Source of the DNA: Sphingopyxis italica
GTDB lineage: Bacteria; Pseudomonadota; Alphaproteobacteria; Sphingomonadales; Sphingomonadaceae
Direction: 5' to 3'
Length of the DNA stretch: 64,000 bases
Assembly: GCF_011926545.1 (NCBI RefSeq)
Contig: NZ_JAATIT010000001.1
Location: forward strand, 529,969-593,968
A program made the translations under genes and the position numbers. Shown here piece after piece: positions 28,216-37,924 of this stretch. Positions within the stretch are counted from its first letter, which is position 1. The number at the start of each line of letters is the position of its first letter. The notes beneath the pieces are model-generated. The model did no database searches and was not told the DNA's origin. It saw only the letters and a program-made list of their open reading frames with translations.

Positions 28216-28378
28216 GCATAATATGCACGAGCGGGCGCTGTCGCAGAAATGTCACGCTTTCGCCGCGCTATGAACCACGGCCGGCGTCATGCAAATTCTT
28301 GGCAGCGACCGGACCAATCGTTAGGTTGATGCCATGGAACGGCGCGCGACACGACGGCCGTGACGGGGAGAGACGAGC

Positions 28379-29413
28379 ATGGGGCGCCAGCCCTCCGCCA
28401 AGCCGACGAGCTTCGACATCGCCTATCTGGCGGGCGTCTCACAGCCCACGGTGTCGCGCGCGCTGCGCGGCAGCAAGTCGGTCAGCGCCGCGACCCGCGC
28501 CAACATCGAACGCATCGCGCGCGAGCTCAACTACACCGTCGACAAGAACGCCTCGAGCCTGCGCTCGCAGCGCACCCACACGCTGGCTTTGCTCTTTTTC
28601 GAAGATCCGACCCCCGACGAATCGATGATCAACCCCTTCTTCCTGTCGATGCTGGGGTCGATCACGCGGCAATGCGCGCTCAAAGGCTATGACCTGCTCA
28701 TCAGTTTTCAGCAGATGCACAACGACTGGCACGTCGCCTATCAGGACAGCCACCGGTCGGACGGCATCATCCTTTTGGGTTATGGCGATTATCAGCTTTA
28801 CCGAACCAAGCTCGAGCATCTGGTCGAGATGGACACGAAATTCGTGCGCTGGGGATCGGTTTCGGATGACAGCATCGGGCTGACCGTCGGGTCGGACAAT
28901 GTCGGCGCGGGCGAGCTGGCGGGCGCGCATCTGGTCGAGATCGGGCGGCGGCATATCGCCTTCCTCGGCGACGCGTCGGACCATGCTCCCGAATTTCAGG
29001 ACCGCTATACCGGGCTTTGCCGCGCGATGCGCGCCGCGGGGATCGCCCCCGACCCGGGATTGCAGCAGGGTGCGGTGTCGTCGGAGGCGTCGGGCTATGC
29101 CGCAGCGCGGTCGCTGCTCGCGAGCGGACAGCCGTTCGACGCGATTTTCGCCGCGAGCGACCTGATCGCGATCGGCGCGATGCGCGCACTCGCCGAAGCG
29201 AAGCTGCGCTGCCCGCCGGACGTCGCGCTGATCGGCTTCGACGATATCCCCGCCGCCAGCCAGACTTCGCCGACGCTGACGACGGTGATGCAGGATATGA
29301 AGGGCGCGGGCGAGTTGCTCGTGGACGCGCTGCTCCGCCGCATTGGCGGCGCCGACGCCGAGCGCACGATGCTGCCGGCGAAGCTGATCAAGCGGCAGAG
29401 CACGGCGGTTTAG
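28379..29413 (+). CDS. LacI-family regulator of the maltodextrin locus
   Basis: 344-aa LacI/GalR regulator. Helix-turn-helix and hinge helix at residues 12-60 ([20 protein letters not shown], then SSLRSQRT), followed by a periplasmic-binding-protein-like effector domain with the conserved [18 protein letters not shown] near the C-terminus. Divergent from the TBDR operon and followed by the sugar transporter gene. It most likely represses both units in the absence of maltose or maltodextrin through the two GTATWCGTATAC sites. GGGGAGAGACGAGC precedes the ATG. Confidence 0.92.
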   Translation: MGRQPSAKPTSFDIAYLAGVSQPTVSRALRGSKSVSAATRANIERIARELNYTVDKNASSLRSQRTHTLALLFFEDPTPDESMINPFFLSMLGSITRQCALKGYDLLISFQQMHNDWHVAYQDSHRSDGIILLGYGDYQLYRTKLEHLVEMDTKFVRWGSVSDDSIGLTVGSDNVGAGELAGAHLVEIGRRHIAFLGDASDHAPEFQDRYTGLCRAMRAAGIAPDPGLQQGAVSSEASGYAAARSLLASGQPFDAIFAASDLIAIGAMRALAEAKLRCPPDVALIGFDDIPAASQTSPTLTTVMQDMKGAGELLVDALLRRIGGADAERTMLPAKLIKRQSTAV

Positions 29414-29460
29414 AGAGGCTTCGAAGATCGCTTGGGGGGTGGGGAGCGGGCGTTGATCAA

Positions 29461-29622
29461 CCCCCTCCTCTTCAGAGGAGGGGCAGTGAGACTTGGTCCG
29501 GCGCAGCCGGGCCTTTAGTCGAGCGGGGTGGCGGCGGGACCGCCCATCCTCGGCGAACACCACCCCGCTGCGACTAACGAACAAGTTCGTAAGTCTCGCT
29601 ACCCCTCCTCTGAAGAGGAGGC
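29461..29622. repeat. Compound inverted repeat between lacI and the transporter gene
   Basis: Begins with palindrome CCCCTCCTCT-TC-AGAGGAGGGG (29462-29483) and ends with its near copy (29602-29621). The outer segments (GTGAGACTTGG / AAGTCTCGC, CGAGCGGGGTGG / CCACCCCGCTGCG) are also inverted copies, so the whole 160 bp can fold into one long branched hairpin. It looks like a dispersed extragenic palindromic element and may end lacI transcription. The remainder of the 29414-29771 gap holds only the operator-like site at 29671. Confidence 0.75.
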
Positions 29623-29670
29623 GCTGACCGATGGTCTCCGACGGTAACTTCCGGCCAAAACACCCGCCAC

Positions 29671-29682
29671 GTATTCGTATAC
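29671..29682. promoter_or_regulatory. Candidate LacI-family operator (site 2)
   Basis: GTATTCGTATAC differs by one base from the perfect palindrome at 28204 and lies 89 bp before the MFS transporter start. The pair supports joint control of outer-membrane and inner-membrane transport by the LacI regulator. Confidence 0.62.
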
Positions 29683-29771
29683 ACGCCGCCCGCGCGCTTG
29701 CTCTCTCCCGCCCACGCTGCGACACCCGGGCGCGACGAGAGCCGCCGACCGGCCGCAAGGGGAGAGACGCG

Positions 29772-31274
29772 ATGGACAAGCCGCGACAGGGTTTCGCCGG
29801 CCTGTGGAATATCAGCTTCGGCTTTTTCGGCATCCAGATCGGCTTCGCGCTGCAGAATGCGAATATGAGCCGCATCTTCCAGTCGCTGGGCGAGGATATC
29901 GAGAAGCTGCCCGGCCTGTGGGTCGCCGCGCCGCTGACCGGGCTGCTCGTCCAGCCGATCATCGGCCATATGAGCGACAGGACCTGGCTCGGCCGCCTCG
30001 GACGCCGCCGTCCGTACTTTCTCGCCGGCGCGATCCTCGCCGCGATCGCGCTGTTCGTCATGCCCGAAAGCCCGGCGATCTGGTTCGCGGCGATGATGCT
30101 GTGGCTGCTCGACGCGTCGCTCAATATTTCGATGGAGCCGTTCCGCGCCTTCGTCGGCGACATGCTGGGCAAGGATCAGCATAGCGTCGGCTATGCGGTG
30201 CAGACCGCCTTCATCGGCGCCGGCGCGGTCGTCGGATCGCTGTTCCCCAGCCTGATGGAAGCGATGGGCGTCGCCAATGTCGCGCCGCCGGGGCAAATCC
30301 CCGACACGGTGCGCTACGCCTTCTGGTTCGGGGGGCTCGCGCTGTTCCTCGCGGTGCTGTGGACCGTCGTCGCGACGCGCGAATATAGTCCCGAACAGAT
30401 GGCCGCGTTCGAACCACCCGCCGCCGCGAACGCGCCCGCCGTTCGTCCGCTCGCTTCGCACGGTTATGCGGTCAGCGTCGGCTGGGTCGCCGCGGGGATC
30501 GCCGTCGCGCTGGTCCAGATGCGGTTCGCGCTGCTGCGCGAGGTGCTGCTGCTCGGCGCGCTGCTCGCCGGATATGGCCTCGCGAGCGCACTCGCGATCA
30601 CGCTGGCGCGGCGCGGGAACGACCGGAACATGCTGTCGAGCATCGTCGGCGATTTCGCCGGCATGCCGGTGCTGATGAAGCGGCTGGCGCTGGTGCAATT
30701 CTTCAGCTGGTCGGCGCTGTTCATCATGTGGATCAACACCACGCCGATCGTCGCCCAATATCATTATGGCGCGACCGACGCGGCGAGCGCCGCCTATCAG
30801 GACGCGAGCAACTGGGTCGGCGAACTGTTCGCCATCTACAACGGCGTCGCGGCCGTCGCCGCGCTGACCCTGCTTCCCTGGCTCTCCCGGCGGCTGGGGC
30901 AGGCACGGACGCATATGGTCGGGCTCGCCTGCGGCGCGATCGGCTATGCGAGCTTCTTCCTGCTCCGCGACCCGGCGCATCTGATCGCGAGCGAGATTTT
31001 CATCGGCATCTTCTGGGCGTCGGTGCTCGCCATGCCCTATGCCATCCTCGCCTCCAGCCTGCCGCAGGCGAAGCTCGGCATCTATATGGGGCTGTTCAAC
31101 ATGTTCGTCGTGCTGCCGCAATTGCTCGTCGCGACGGTGATGGGCTCGATCATGCAGGCGCTGTTTCCGGGCGAGCCGATCTATACGATGGCGTTCGCCG
31201 CGGTGACCCTGCTGCTTGCCGTGCTCGCGATGACGCGCGTCGCCGCCGTTCAGCCTGCGGGTGCCTTGTCATAG
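29772..31274 (+). CDS. MFS sugar transporter, SLC45/maltose-sucrose type
   Basis: 500-aa inner-membrane transporter with about 12 hydrophobic segments. The N-terminal WNISFGFFGIQIGFALQNAN, LTGLLVQPIIGHMSDRTW, GRRRPYF and NISMEPFRAFVGDM motifs are typical of the bacterial sucrose/maltose:H+ symporter group (relatives of Caulobacter MalY and Xanthomonas SuxC). The start at 29772 has GGGGAGAGACGCG; the longer 29631 frame has no hydrophobic or conserved content. It would move maltose or short maltodextrins into the cytoplasm for the GH13 alpha-glucosidase. Its 3' end overlaps the convergent lipoprotein gene by 25 bp. Confidence 0.92.
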   Translation: MDKPRQGFAGLWNISFGFFGIQIGFALQNANMSRIFQSLGEDIEKLPGLWVAAPLTGLLVQPIIGHMSDRTWLGRLGRRRPYFLAGAILAAIALFVMPESPAIWFAAMMLWLLDASLNISMEPFRAFVGDMLGKDQHSVGYAVQTAFIGAGAVVGSLFPSLMEAMGVANVAPPGQIPDTVRYAFWFGGLALFLAVLWTVVATREYSPEQMAAFEPPAAANAPAVRPLASHGYAVSVGWVAAGIAVALVQMRFALLREVLLLGALLAGYGLASALAITLARRGNDRNMLSSIVGDFAGMPVLMKRLALVQFFSWSALFIMWINTTPIVAQYHYGATDAASAAYQDASNWVGELFAIYNGVAAVAALTLLPWLSRRLGQARTHMVGLACGAIGYASFFLLRDPAHLIASEIFIGIFWASVLAMPYAILASSLPQAKLGIYMGLFNMFVVLPQLLVATVMGSIMQALFPGEPIYTMAFAAVTLLLAVLAMTRVAAVQPAGALS

Positions 31275-32266
31275 ACGAGGCGGAAGCCGACATTGCTCGT
31301 GCCGAGGCCGGGATCGCGGCCCTGGCGTGAGGCGGGGCGGTAGCGTTGGCAATAATTGGGGGCGCAGAGGTAGCTGCCACCCTTCACCGTGCGCGACGGC
31401 ATGCCGGGATTGAAAGGGTCATAGGCGTTGTTTTCGCTGGGGCCCTTGGGATTGTCCCTGTCGTCGGGATCGTGGCCCGGCCGGAAAAAATCCGATGTGA
31501 CCTCCCAGACATTGCCGACCATGTCGTAGAGGCCGTTGGCGTTCGGCTTGTAACAGCCGACCGGCGCGATGCCCTTGAAACCGTCGCTTTCGGCATTGTA
31601 ATTGGGGAAGGCACCCTGCCAGCTGTTCGCCTCGGCGGGTTGGACATTCTTCGACCGCTCGCCCGCGCTCGCGGCATATTCCCATTCGGCCTCGGTCGGG
31701 ATGCGCCCGCCCGCCCATTTGGCATAGGCGACCATATCGTCCCACGCGAGATGGACGACGGGCTCGTTCTGAACCTGATCGGGCCCGGTCGGGCCATAGG
31801 GCTTTTTCCAGTTCGCGCCGGGGAGATATTTCCACCAGTCGGCATAATTGTTCGACGGGAAATCGGGCGGGGTGAACACCGCCGAACCCGCTTTCAACAT
31901 GTCGGGCGGGATCTGGTCGGCGGGGACCTGAAACTGCTTGGGGTCGACGGGCTTTTCGGCGATGGTGACATAGCCGGTCGCCTTTACGAAGGCAGCGAAC
32001 TGGCGGTTGGTGACCTCGTGCGGGTCGATCCAGAAGCCGGCGACCGTCGTTTCGCGAACCGGGCCTTCCTCGGCATAGACATCGTCCTCGCCCATTGCGA
32101 AGGTCCCGCCCGCGAGCTTGACCGGCGTGTCGGCGATCGCCGGGCATTGACGCGGAGTTGCGGCGGCGACCTGTTTGTCCTCGGTCTTGTCGCCGCTGCA
32201 CGCCGACACAAGGCCCAGCAGCGCGGCCGCGCCGAGAACGGGAAACAGCGTCGAACGGATCATCAT
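31250..32266 (-). CDS. Formylglycine-generating enzyme family lipoprotein (sulfatase-modifying)
   Basis: 338-aa SUMF1/FGE-sulfatase domain protein. The start at 32266 has GGTGGAGAAG directly upstream. Hydrophobic leader followed by lipobox LVSAC (Cys at about residue 23) predicts a lipid-anchored periplasmic protein. FGE-fold motifs: FAMGEDDVYAEEGPVRETTV, WIDPHEVTNRQFAAFV, RIPTEAEWEYAA, MVGNVWEVTSD, VKGGSYLC and NVGFR. The two cysteines used by genuine FGEs to oxidise the sulfatase Cys are both present (LCAPNYC, residues about 301 and 306), so this is probably a real enzyme, not just a fold relative. It probably matures the CxPxR sulfatases at 1297 and 5665. On the same strand 61 bp after hutC. 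Confidence 0.88.
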   Translation of the reverse strand: MMIRSTLFPVLGAAALLGLVSACSGDKTEDKQVAAATPRQCPAIADTPVKLAGGTFAMGEDDVYAEEGPVRETTVAGFWIDPHEVTNRQFAAFVKATGYVTIAEKPVDPKQFQVPADQIPPDMLKAGSAVFTPPDFPSNNYADWWKYLPGANWKKPYGPTGPDQVQNEPVVHLAWDDMVAYAKWAGGRIPTEAEWEYAASAGERSKNVQPAEANSWQGAFPNYNAESDGFKGIAPVGCYKPNANGLYDMVGNVWEVTSDFFRPGHDPDDRDNPKGPSENNAYDPFNPGMPSRTVKGGSYLCAPNYCQRYRPASRQGRDPGLGTSNVGFRLVYDKAPAG

Positions 32267-32327
32267 CTTCTCCACCGGGCCGCGTTGACGGCCATCGGCG
32301 CGCGGGTCAAGAGCCCGCGCTTGCCTG

Positions 32328-33008
32328 TCACGGCCCCGCATTGAACTCCGCGACCAGATCGAAGCGATCACCGCGAAACAATTGCCGGACGTGGGTGACG
32401 ACGCGCCCCGCGCGCCAGGTCGTGCGGTCGAGTTCGAGACAGGCGGCCGCCGCCCCTGCCCCCAGCAGTCCCGCCTCCTTTCGCGTCGGCGTCACTGCGC
32501 GGATGACGTGCCGCGCCTGCGTCCACGGAATATGGCCGAGCAGCCACGTTCCCGGCGCTTCGGCGGCAAAATCCGCGCCCAGCGCCTCGGGCACTTCGTC
32601 GAGCGCGATGAACCGCCGTTCGAGCGCGAAGGCTTCGTCCGCCGCCATATGCACGCCCTCGATGCGGAGCGCGGGACCGGGGCACGACGCCTCGCCGACA
32701 TCGTCTGTATCGGCCAAGAGGAGGTCCCAGCGATAGGCCTCGCCCCGCGCGGCGATGAGTTCGGCGAGATCGGGCACCGTCATCACCGCCGAATGAACCG
32801 GCGGATGCGCAACGAAAGTCCCCGCCTTGCGCCGCCGCTCGACCAGGCCCGACGCCGCAAGCTCGCCGAGCGCCTTGCTGACCGTCGCGCGCGCGCAGCC
32901 ATAGCGCGCGGCGAGTTCCTGCTCGGTCGGCACCCGGTCGCCGGGGCGCCATTCGCCCGACCGGATCGCGGCCGCGATCTCGTCCCGGATGCGCCGCGCC
33001 GGGTTCAC
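32328..33008 (-). CDS. hutC: Histidine utilisation repressor HutC (GntR family)
   Basis: 226-aa GntR/HutC regulator: N-terminal winged helix (ARRIRDEIAAAIRSGEWRPG, then GCARATVSKALGELAASGLV) and C-terminal UTRA effector domain from about residue 75. Best start is GTG 33008, overlapping the hutF stop in a GTGA. The longer frame to 33104 would run into hutF and starts with low-quality Arg-rich sequence. In the family urocanate is the inducer that releases HutC from DNA. The perfect palindrome at 34368, between hutF and hutI, is its likely operator. Confidence 0.92.
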   Translation of the reverse strand: MNPARRIRDEIAAAIRSGEWRPGDRVPTEQELAARYGCARATVSKALGELAASGLVERRRKAGTFVAHPPVHSAVMTVPDLAELIAARGEAYRWDLLLADTDDVGEASCPGPALRIEGVHMAADEAFALERRFIALDEVPEALGADFAAEAPGTWLLGHIPWTQARHVIRAVTPTRKEAGLLGAGAAAACLELDRTTWRAGRVVTHVRQLFRGDRFDLVAEFNAGP

Positions 33009-34354
33009 GCGAGCAGCCGTGCGATGCAGGCGCGATAGGTCGCGGCGATCGCCTCGGCGTCGACATGGCGCCCCTTTTCGACGCGCTTCACGCCCGCGCG
33101 CCATACGCTGTCGATCGCGCCCGCGCGCGCCGCGAAAATCCAGCGGTCGAGGAGCGTCGCATCGTCGCTGCCGGCGAAGGACGGGTGATCGAGGTCGAGC
33201 GAGACGATGTCGGCGGCATGGCCGACGGCGAGGCCGGCGGGGACGCCGAGTGCCTGCGCGCCGCCGTCGAGCGCGCGCGCGAAGAGGTTGGCGCCGACGA
33301 ACGGCGCCTCCTCGCCCGCCAGCAGGGCGCGGGCGCGGTGCGCGAGCCGCTGCGAATATTCGAGCGCACGAAGCTCCTGCGCCGCATCGACGAGGATATT
33401 GCTGTCGGTGCCGACCCCGAAGCGCCCGCCCGCGGCGAGATAGTCGATCGCCGGAAAGATGCCGTCACCGAGATTGGCCTCGGTAACCGGACACAGCCCG
33501 GCAACCGCGCCGCTCGCGGCGAGCCGCGACACTTCATGTTCGGCAAGATGGGTCGAGTGGATCAGACACCAGCGCGCATCGACCCCGGCGTTGCCCAGCA
33601 ACCATTCGACCGGCCGCGCGCCGCTCCACGCGACGCAATCGGCGACTTCCTTTTCCTGTTCGGCGGCATGGATATGCACCGGCCCCACCGGCGACATGTC
33701 GAGCAACGCCTCGAGTTCGTCGGGCGTGACCGCGCGAAGCGAATGCGGCGCGACGCCGATATTCGCGTCGCCCGAAAGCTTGGGCCGCGCCGCGTCGAGC
33801 AGTTTCGCAAAGCCGTCGATGTCATTGAGAAAGCGCCGCTGGCCCGCGCTCGGCGGCGCGGCGCCGAAATTGCCATGCGCGTAGAAGACGGGGAGCAGCG
33901 TCAACCCGATCCCCGTCGCCGCGCTCGCCCGCGCGATTGCGCCCGCCATCTCGGCCGGATCGGCATAGGCGGCGCCCGCGGGATCGTGATGGAGATAGTG
34001 GAACTCGCCGACGCGCGTGAAGCCCGTCTCGAGCATCTCGGCATAGGCCTGCGCCGTGATCGCCGCGACATCGTCAGGCGTCAGCCGGTCGAGGAAGCGG
34101 TACATGATCTCGCGCCAGCTCCAGAAATTGTCATCGGGGCGGCTGCGGCGTTCGGACAATCCCGCCATGCCGCGCTGGAAGCCGTGGCTGTGGACGTTGC
34201 ACAGGCCGGGCAGCGCGACACGGTGGCGTTCATCGCCGGCTTCCTCCACGGCTCCGGTCTCGACCGACGCGATCCGGCCGTCGGCGATCCGCAGCCTTAC
34301 GCCCTTTTCCCAACGATTGCCGATCCATGCGCGTTCGAACCAGAGCGAAGTCAT
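33005..34354 (-). CDS. hutF: Formimidoylglutamate deiminase
   Basis: 449-aa amidohydrolase of the ATZ/TRZ group that converts N-formimino-L-glutamate to N-formyl-L-glutamate and ammonia, step 4 of the five-step histidine pathway. HSH metal motif in [14 protein letters not shown], long conserved [33 protein letters not shown] and GTDSNILV segments. Cytoplasmic. Divergent from hutI, with hutC overlapping downstream. Its presence together with HutG shows that this organism uses the deiminase/deformylase branch and not direct formiminoglutamase. Confidence 0.95.
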   Translation of the reverse strand: MTSLWFERAWIGNRWEKGVRLRIADGRIASVETGAVEEAGDERHRVALPGLCNVHSHGFQRGMAGLSERRSRPDDNFWSWREIMYRFLDRLTPDDVAAITAQAYAEMLETGFTRVGEFHYLHHDPAGAAYADPAEMAGAIARASAATGIGLTLLPVFYAHGNFGAAPPSAGQRRFLNDIDGFAKLLDAARPKLSGDANIGVAPHSLRAVTPDELEALLDMSPVGPVHIHAAEQEKEVADCVAWSGARPVEWLLGNAGVDARWCLIHSTHLAEHEVSRLAASGAVAGLCPVTEANLGDGIFPAIDYLAAGGRFGVGTDSNILVDAAQELRALEYSQRLAHRARALLAGEEAPFVGANLFARALDGGAQALGVPAGLAVGHAADIVSLDLDHPSFAGSDDATLLDRWIFAARAGAIDSVWRAGVKRVEKGRHVDAEAIAATYRACIARLLA

Positions 34355-34367
34355 TATCCGTCCTCAT

Positions 34368-34385
34368 ATTATGTCTAGACATAAT
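34368..34385. promoter_or_regulatory. Perfect 18-bp palindrome, likely HutC operator
   Basis: ATTATGTCTAGACATAAT is its own reverse complement and lies between hutF and hutI, 13 bp before the hutF start codon on one side and 25 bp before hutI on the other. The central TGTCTAGACA matches the GntR/HutC-type half-site pattern. One dimer could control both divergent units. Confidence 0.8.
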
Positions 34386-34410
34386 GACGCATCGGCGCGA
34401 GACTGTCCAG

Positions 34411-35595
34411 ATGGAGCAACGCTGGACGAACGCCCGACTCGCGACGATGGCCGATGACACCCTCGGCCTGATCGACGATGGCGTGGTGATCTCGAAGGAA
34501 GGCCGGATCGTCTATGCCGGTCCGGCCGACGGCGCGCCGACGACCGATGCGAAAGTCCATGATTGCGAAGGCCGGCTGATCACGCCCGGGCTGATCGATT
34601 GTCACACGCACCTGATCCACGGCGGTAACCGTGCGAACGAATGGGCGATGCGGCTTCAAGGCGCGAGCTATGAAGAGATCGCGCGTGCGGGCGGCGGAAT
34701 CGTGTCGACGATGCGCGCGACGCGCGAAGCGAGCGAGGAGGAACTGGTCGAAAGCGCCCTTCCCCGCCTCGACGCGCTGATCGCCGAGGGCGTGACGACG
34801 ATCGAGATCAAGTCGGGCTATGGTCTATCGACCGAAGATGAGATCAAGATGCTGCGCGCCGCGCGCGCGCTCGCCGATCGCCGCGCGATCCGCATCGAAC
34901 CGACCTTCCTCGGCGCGCACGCGCTGCCCCCCGAATACAAAGACAACAGCGACGCCTATATCGACCTCGTGGTGGGCGAGATGATTCCCGCCGCCGCGCC
35001 GTTCGCGACCGCGGTCGATGCCTTTTGCGAGGGCATCGGCTTTTCGCCCGACCAATGCGCGCGGGTGTTCGCGGCGGCCGAAGCGCATGGGCTCAAGGTC
35101 AAGCTCCACGCCGAACAATTGTCGGCGCTCCACGGCAGCGCGCTCGCGGCAAAGCACGGCGCGCTGTCGGCCGATCATCTCGAACATGCGACCGACGACG
35201 ACGTCCGCGCGATGGCCGAGGCAGGCACCGTCGCGGTTCTCCTCCCCGGCGCCTATTATTTCATGCGCGAGACGAAGCGGCCGTCGATCGACGCGATGCG
35301 CCGCCACGGGACGCGCATCGCACTCGCGACCGACAACAACCCCGGCACCTCGCCGACGACTTCGCTGCTGCTGATGCTCAACATGGGCGCGACCTTGTTC
35401 GGGCTGACGGTGATCGAGGCGCTGCGCGGCGTCACGGTGAACGCCGCCGCCGCGCTCGGCCTGTCCGCCGAAATCGGCACGATCGAGGCCGGCAAGGCGT
35501 GCGACCTCGCGATCTGGGACGTCGCCGACCCCGCCGAGCTTGTCTACCGTATCGGCTTCAACCCGCTTCACCAACGCATCAAGGACGGTCAATGA
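34411..35595 (+). CDS. hutI: Imidazolonepropionase
   Basis: 394-aa metal-dependent amidohydrolase that hydrolyses imidazolone-5-propionate to N-formimino-L-glutamate (step 3). HTH metal motif in [15 protein letters not shown], then [27 protein letters not shown] and [10 protein letters not shown], all textbook for HutI. I chose ATG 34411 ([10 protein letters not shown]), since the earlier in-frame ATG at 34384 overlaps the operator palindrome. Start of the hutIHGU operon. Stop overlaps the hutH start (ATGA). Confidence 0.95.
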   Translation: MEQRWTNARLATMADDTLGLIDDGVVISKEGRIVYAGPADGAPTTDAKVHDCEGRLITPGLIDCHTHLIHGGNRANEWAMRLQGASYEEIARAGGGIVSTMRATREASEEELVESALPRLDALIAEGVTTIEIKSGYGLSTEDEIKMLRAARALADRRAIRIEPTFLGAHALPPEYKDNSDAYIDLVVGEMIPAAAPFATAVDAFCEGIGFSPDQCARVFAAAEAHGLKVKLHAEQLSALHGSALAAKHGALSADHLEHATDDDVRAMAEAGTVAVLLPGAYYFMRETKRPSIDAMRRHGTRIALATDNNPGTSPTTSLLLMLNMGATLFGLTVIEALRGVTVNAAAALGLSAEIGTIEAGKACDLAIWDVADPAELVYRIGFNPLHQRIKDGQ

Positions 35596-37121
35596 AAGCT
35601 GTGACGATCACGCCGGGCACGACGACGCTCGGCCGGTGGTTCGCGATCTACGAAGGCACCAGCGTCGCGCTCGATGCGGGCGCGTGGGATGCGATCGACG
35701 CCAGTGCCGCCGCAGTCGCGCGCATCGTCGCGAAGGGCGCGCCCGTCTACGGCATCAACACCGGCTTCGGAAAGCTCGCGAGCGTGCGGATCGCCGACGA
35801 CGAACTGTCGACGCTCCAGCGCAATATCGTCCTCAGCCACGCCGCGGGCACCGGCGCGCCGTCGCCGGCGAAGATCGTGCGGCTGATGATGGCGCTGAAG
35901 CTCGCGAGTTTCGGCATGGGCGCGTCGGGAGTGAAGCGCGAAACTGTCGCGATGATCGAGGCGATGCTTGCCAAGGGCCTGACCCCCGTCGTCCCGTCGC
36001 AAGGATCGGTCGGCGCGAGCGGCGATCTCGCGCCGCTATCGCACATGGCCGCCGCGATGATCGGCGTCGGCGCGATCGAGGTCGGCGGCAAAACGCTTCC
36101 CGCTGCCGATGCGCTGAAGCAGGCGGGCCTCGCGCCGCTCGACCTCGGCCCGAAGGAAGGGCTCGCGCTGCTCAACGGCACGCAATTTTCGGCCGCCAAC
36201 GCGCTCGCGGGCCTGTTCCGCGCCGAAACCGTCTTCCGCGCGGCGCTGATCACCGGCGCGCTCTCGACCGAGGCCGCCAAGGGCTCCGACGCACCGTTCG
36301 ATGCGCGCATCCATGCGCTACGCGGCCACGCCGGGCAGCGCGAGGTCGGCGATGCGCTCCGCGGCCTGATGGCGGGGTCGGCGATCCGCGCCTCGCACGC
36401 GGAGGGCGATCCGCGCGTGCAGGATCCCTATTGCCTGCGCTGCCAGCCGCAGGTGATGGGTGCCGCGCTCGACCTGCTCCGCCAGGCTGCGACGACTCTC
36501 GGCATCGAGGCGAATGGCGTTTCGGACAATCCGCTGATTTTCGCCGACACCGATGAAGCCTTGTCGGGGGGCAATTTCCACGCCGAACCCGTCGCCTTTG
36601 CCGCCGACATGATCGCGATGGCCTTATGCGAGATCGGTTCGATTTCGGAGCGCCGCATCGCGATGCTCGTCGACCCGGCATTATCGGGCCTGCCCGCCTT
36701 CCTCACCCCGCGCCCGGGCCTCAATTCGGGCTTTATGATCCCGCAGGTGACGGCGGCGGCGCTCGTCAGCGAGAATAAGCAGCGTGCCTATCCCGCCAGC
36801 GTCGACTCGATCCCGACTTCGGCCAATCAGGAGGACCATGTTTCGATGGCCGCGCATGGCGCGCGCCGCCTGCTCGACATGGCCGACAATGTCAGCGTAG
36901 TGATCGGCATCGAATTGCTCGCGGCGTGTCAGGGCATCGATTTCCATGCGCCGCTCAAATCGAGTGACGCGCTCGAAGCCGCGCACGAGCATCTGCGCGC
37001 CGCGGTGCCCACGCTCGAAGACGACCGGCATTTCCATCCCGATATGGAAGCTGCGACCGCGCTGATCCGCTCGGGCAGCCTTGTCGCCGCGGTGCCAGCC
37101 GACCTGCCGGGCCTCGGCTGA
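35592..37121 (+). CDS. hutH: Histidine ammonia-lyase
   Basis: 509-aa enzyme that deaminates L-histidine to urocanate, the first step of the pathway. The Ala-Ser-Gly triad that cyclises to the MIO cofactor is at residues 142-144 in [49 protein letters not shown] and [10 protein letters not shown] are family signatures. Its ATG overlaps the hutI stop by 4 bp and its stop shares one base with the hutG start (TGATG). A longer in-frame reading back to 35025 covers hutI and is rejected. Confidence 0.97.
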   Translation: MKAVTITPGTTTLGRWFAIYEGTSVALDAGAWDAIDASAAAVARIVAKGAPVYGINTGFGKLASVRIADDELSTLQRNIVLSHAAGTGAPSPAKIVRLMMALKLASFGMGASGVKRETVAMIEAMLAKGLTPVVPSQGSVGASGDLAPLSHMAAAMIGVGAIEVGGKTLPAADALKQAGLAPLDLGPKEGLALLNGTQFSAANALAGLFRAETVFRAALITGALSTEAAKGSDAPFDARIHALRGHAGQREVGDALRGLMAGSAIRASHAEGDPRVQDPYCLRCQPQVMGAALDLLRQAATTLGIEANGVSDNPLIFADTDEALSGGNFHAEPVAFAADMIAMALCEIGSISERRIAMLVDPALSGLPAFLTPRPGLNSGFMIPQVTAAALVSENKQRAYPASVDSIPTSANQEDHVSMAAHGARRLLDMADNVSVVIGIELLAACQGIDFHAPLKSSDALEAAHEHLRAAVPTLEDDRHFHPDMEAATALIRSGSLVAAVPADLPGLG

Positions 37122-37924
37122 TGGACTGGCTGCGCGTCCACCGCGGCGACGCGCCGCTCGTCATCGCCTTCCCGCACGGCGGCACCGATCTGGCGGGCCT
37201 CGACGAGCAGTTCGTGTCGCCCTGGCACGCGCAGATCGATACCGACTGGTGGATCGCAGATCTCTATGCTTTCGCCGCCGATCTCGGCGCGACGCTGATC
37301 GCGACCGGCATTTCGCGCAGCGTCATCGACATGAACCGCGATCCGTCGGGCGCGTCGCTCTACCCCAGGCAGGCGACGACCGAGCTCTGCCCGACGACGA
37401 CCTTCGACGGCGAGCCGCTCTATCGCTTTGGCGAGCCCGACGAGGCGTCGATCACCCAGCGGCTCAACCTCTATCACCGCCCCTATCACGACACGCTGGC
37501 GGCCGAACTCGACCGGCTGAAAGCCGCGCACGGCAGGGTCGTGCTCTACGACGCGCATTCGATCCGCAGCCATGTCCCGCGCCTGTTCGGCGGCGAGCTG
37601 CCGCAGTTCAACATCGGCACCAACGGCGGCGCGACCGCGGCGCCCGAGCTCGAAACGATCGTCGCGAACATTTGCGCCGCGAGCGGCCACGGCCATGTCG
37701 TCAACGGCCGCTTCAAGGGTGGCTGGACGACACGCCATTACGGCCGTCCCGACGATGGCATCCACGCGGTCCAGATGGAACTCGCGCAGCGCGGCTATAT
37801 GGCCGAGCCACCCGAAATCACCCACGCCAACTGGCCCTCCCCCCTCGACCCCAAGCCCGCGATCCGGCCCGTGCTGGAGCAAGTGATCGCGGCGACCCTC
37901 GATTTTGCGAAAGGACGACCATGA
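37121..37924 (+). CDS. hutG: N-formylglutamate deformylase
   Basis: 267-aa N-formylglutamate amidohydrolase, releasing formate and L-glutamate (step 5). Conserved [11 protein letters not shown] near the N-terminus, [42 protein letters not shown] and NIGTNGGA segments. Coupled to hutH by TGATG and to hutU by ATGA. This HutG is the formylglutamate type, matching the presence of hutF. Confidence 0.95.
   Translation: MDWLRVHRGDAPLVIAFPHGGTDLAGLDEQFVSPWHAQIDTDWWIADLYAFAADLGATLIATGISRSVIDMNRDPSGASLYPRQATTELCPTTTFDGEPLYRFGEPDEASITQRLNLYHRPYHDTLAAELDRLKAAHGRVVLYDAHSIRSHVPRLFGGELPQFNIGTNGGATAAPELETIVANICAASGHGHVVNGRFKGGWTTRHYGRPDDGIHAVQMELAQRGYMAEPPEITHANWPSPLDPKPAIRPVLEQVIAATLDFAKGRP

Noticed and set aside
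35025-35591. N-terminal extension of hutH reading back through hutI
   Set aside because: The extension is the wrong frame of hutI; the hutH ATG at 35592 overlaps the hutI stop as in other hut operons.
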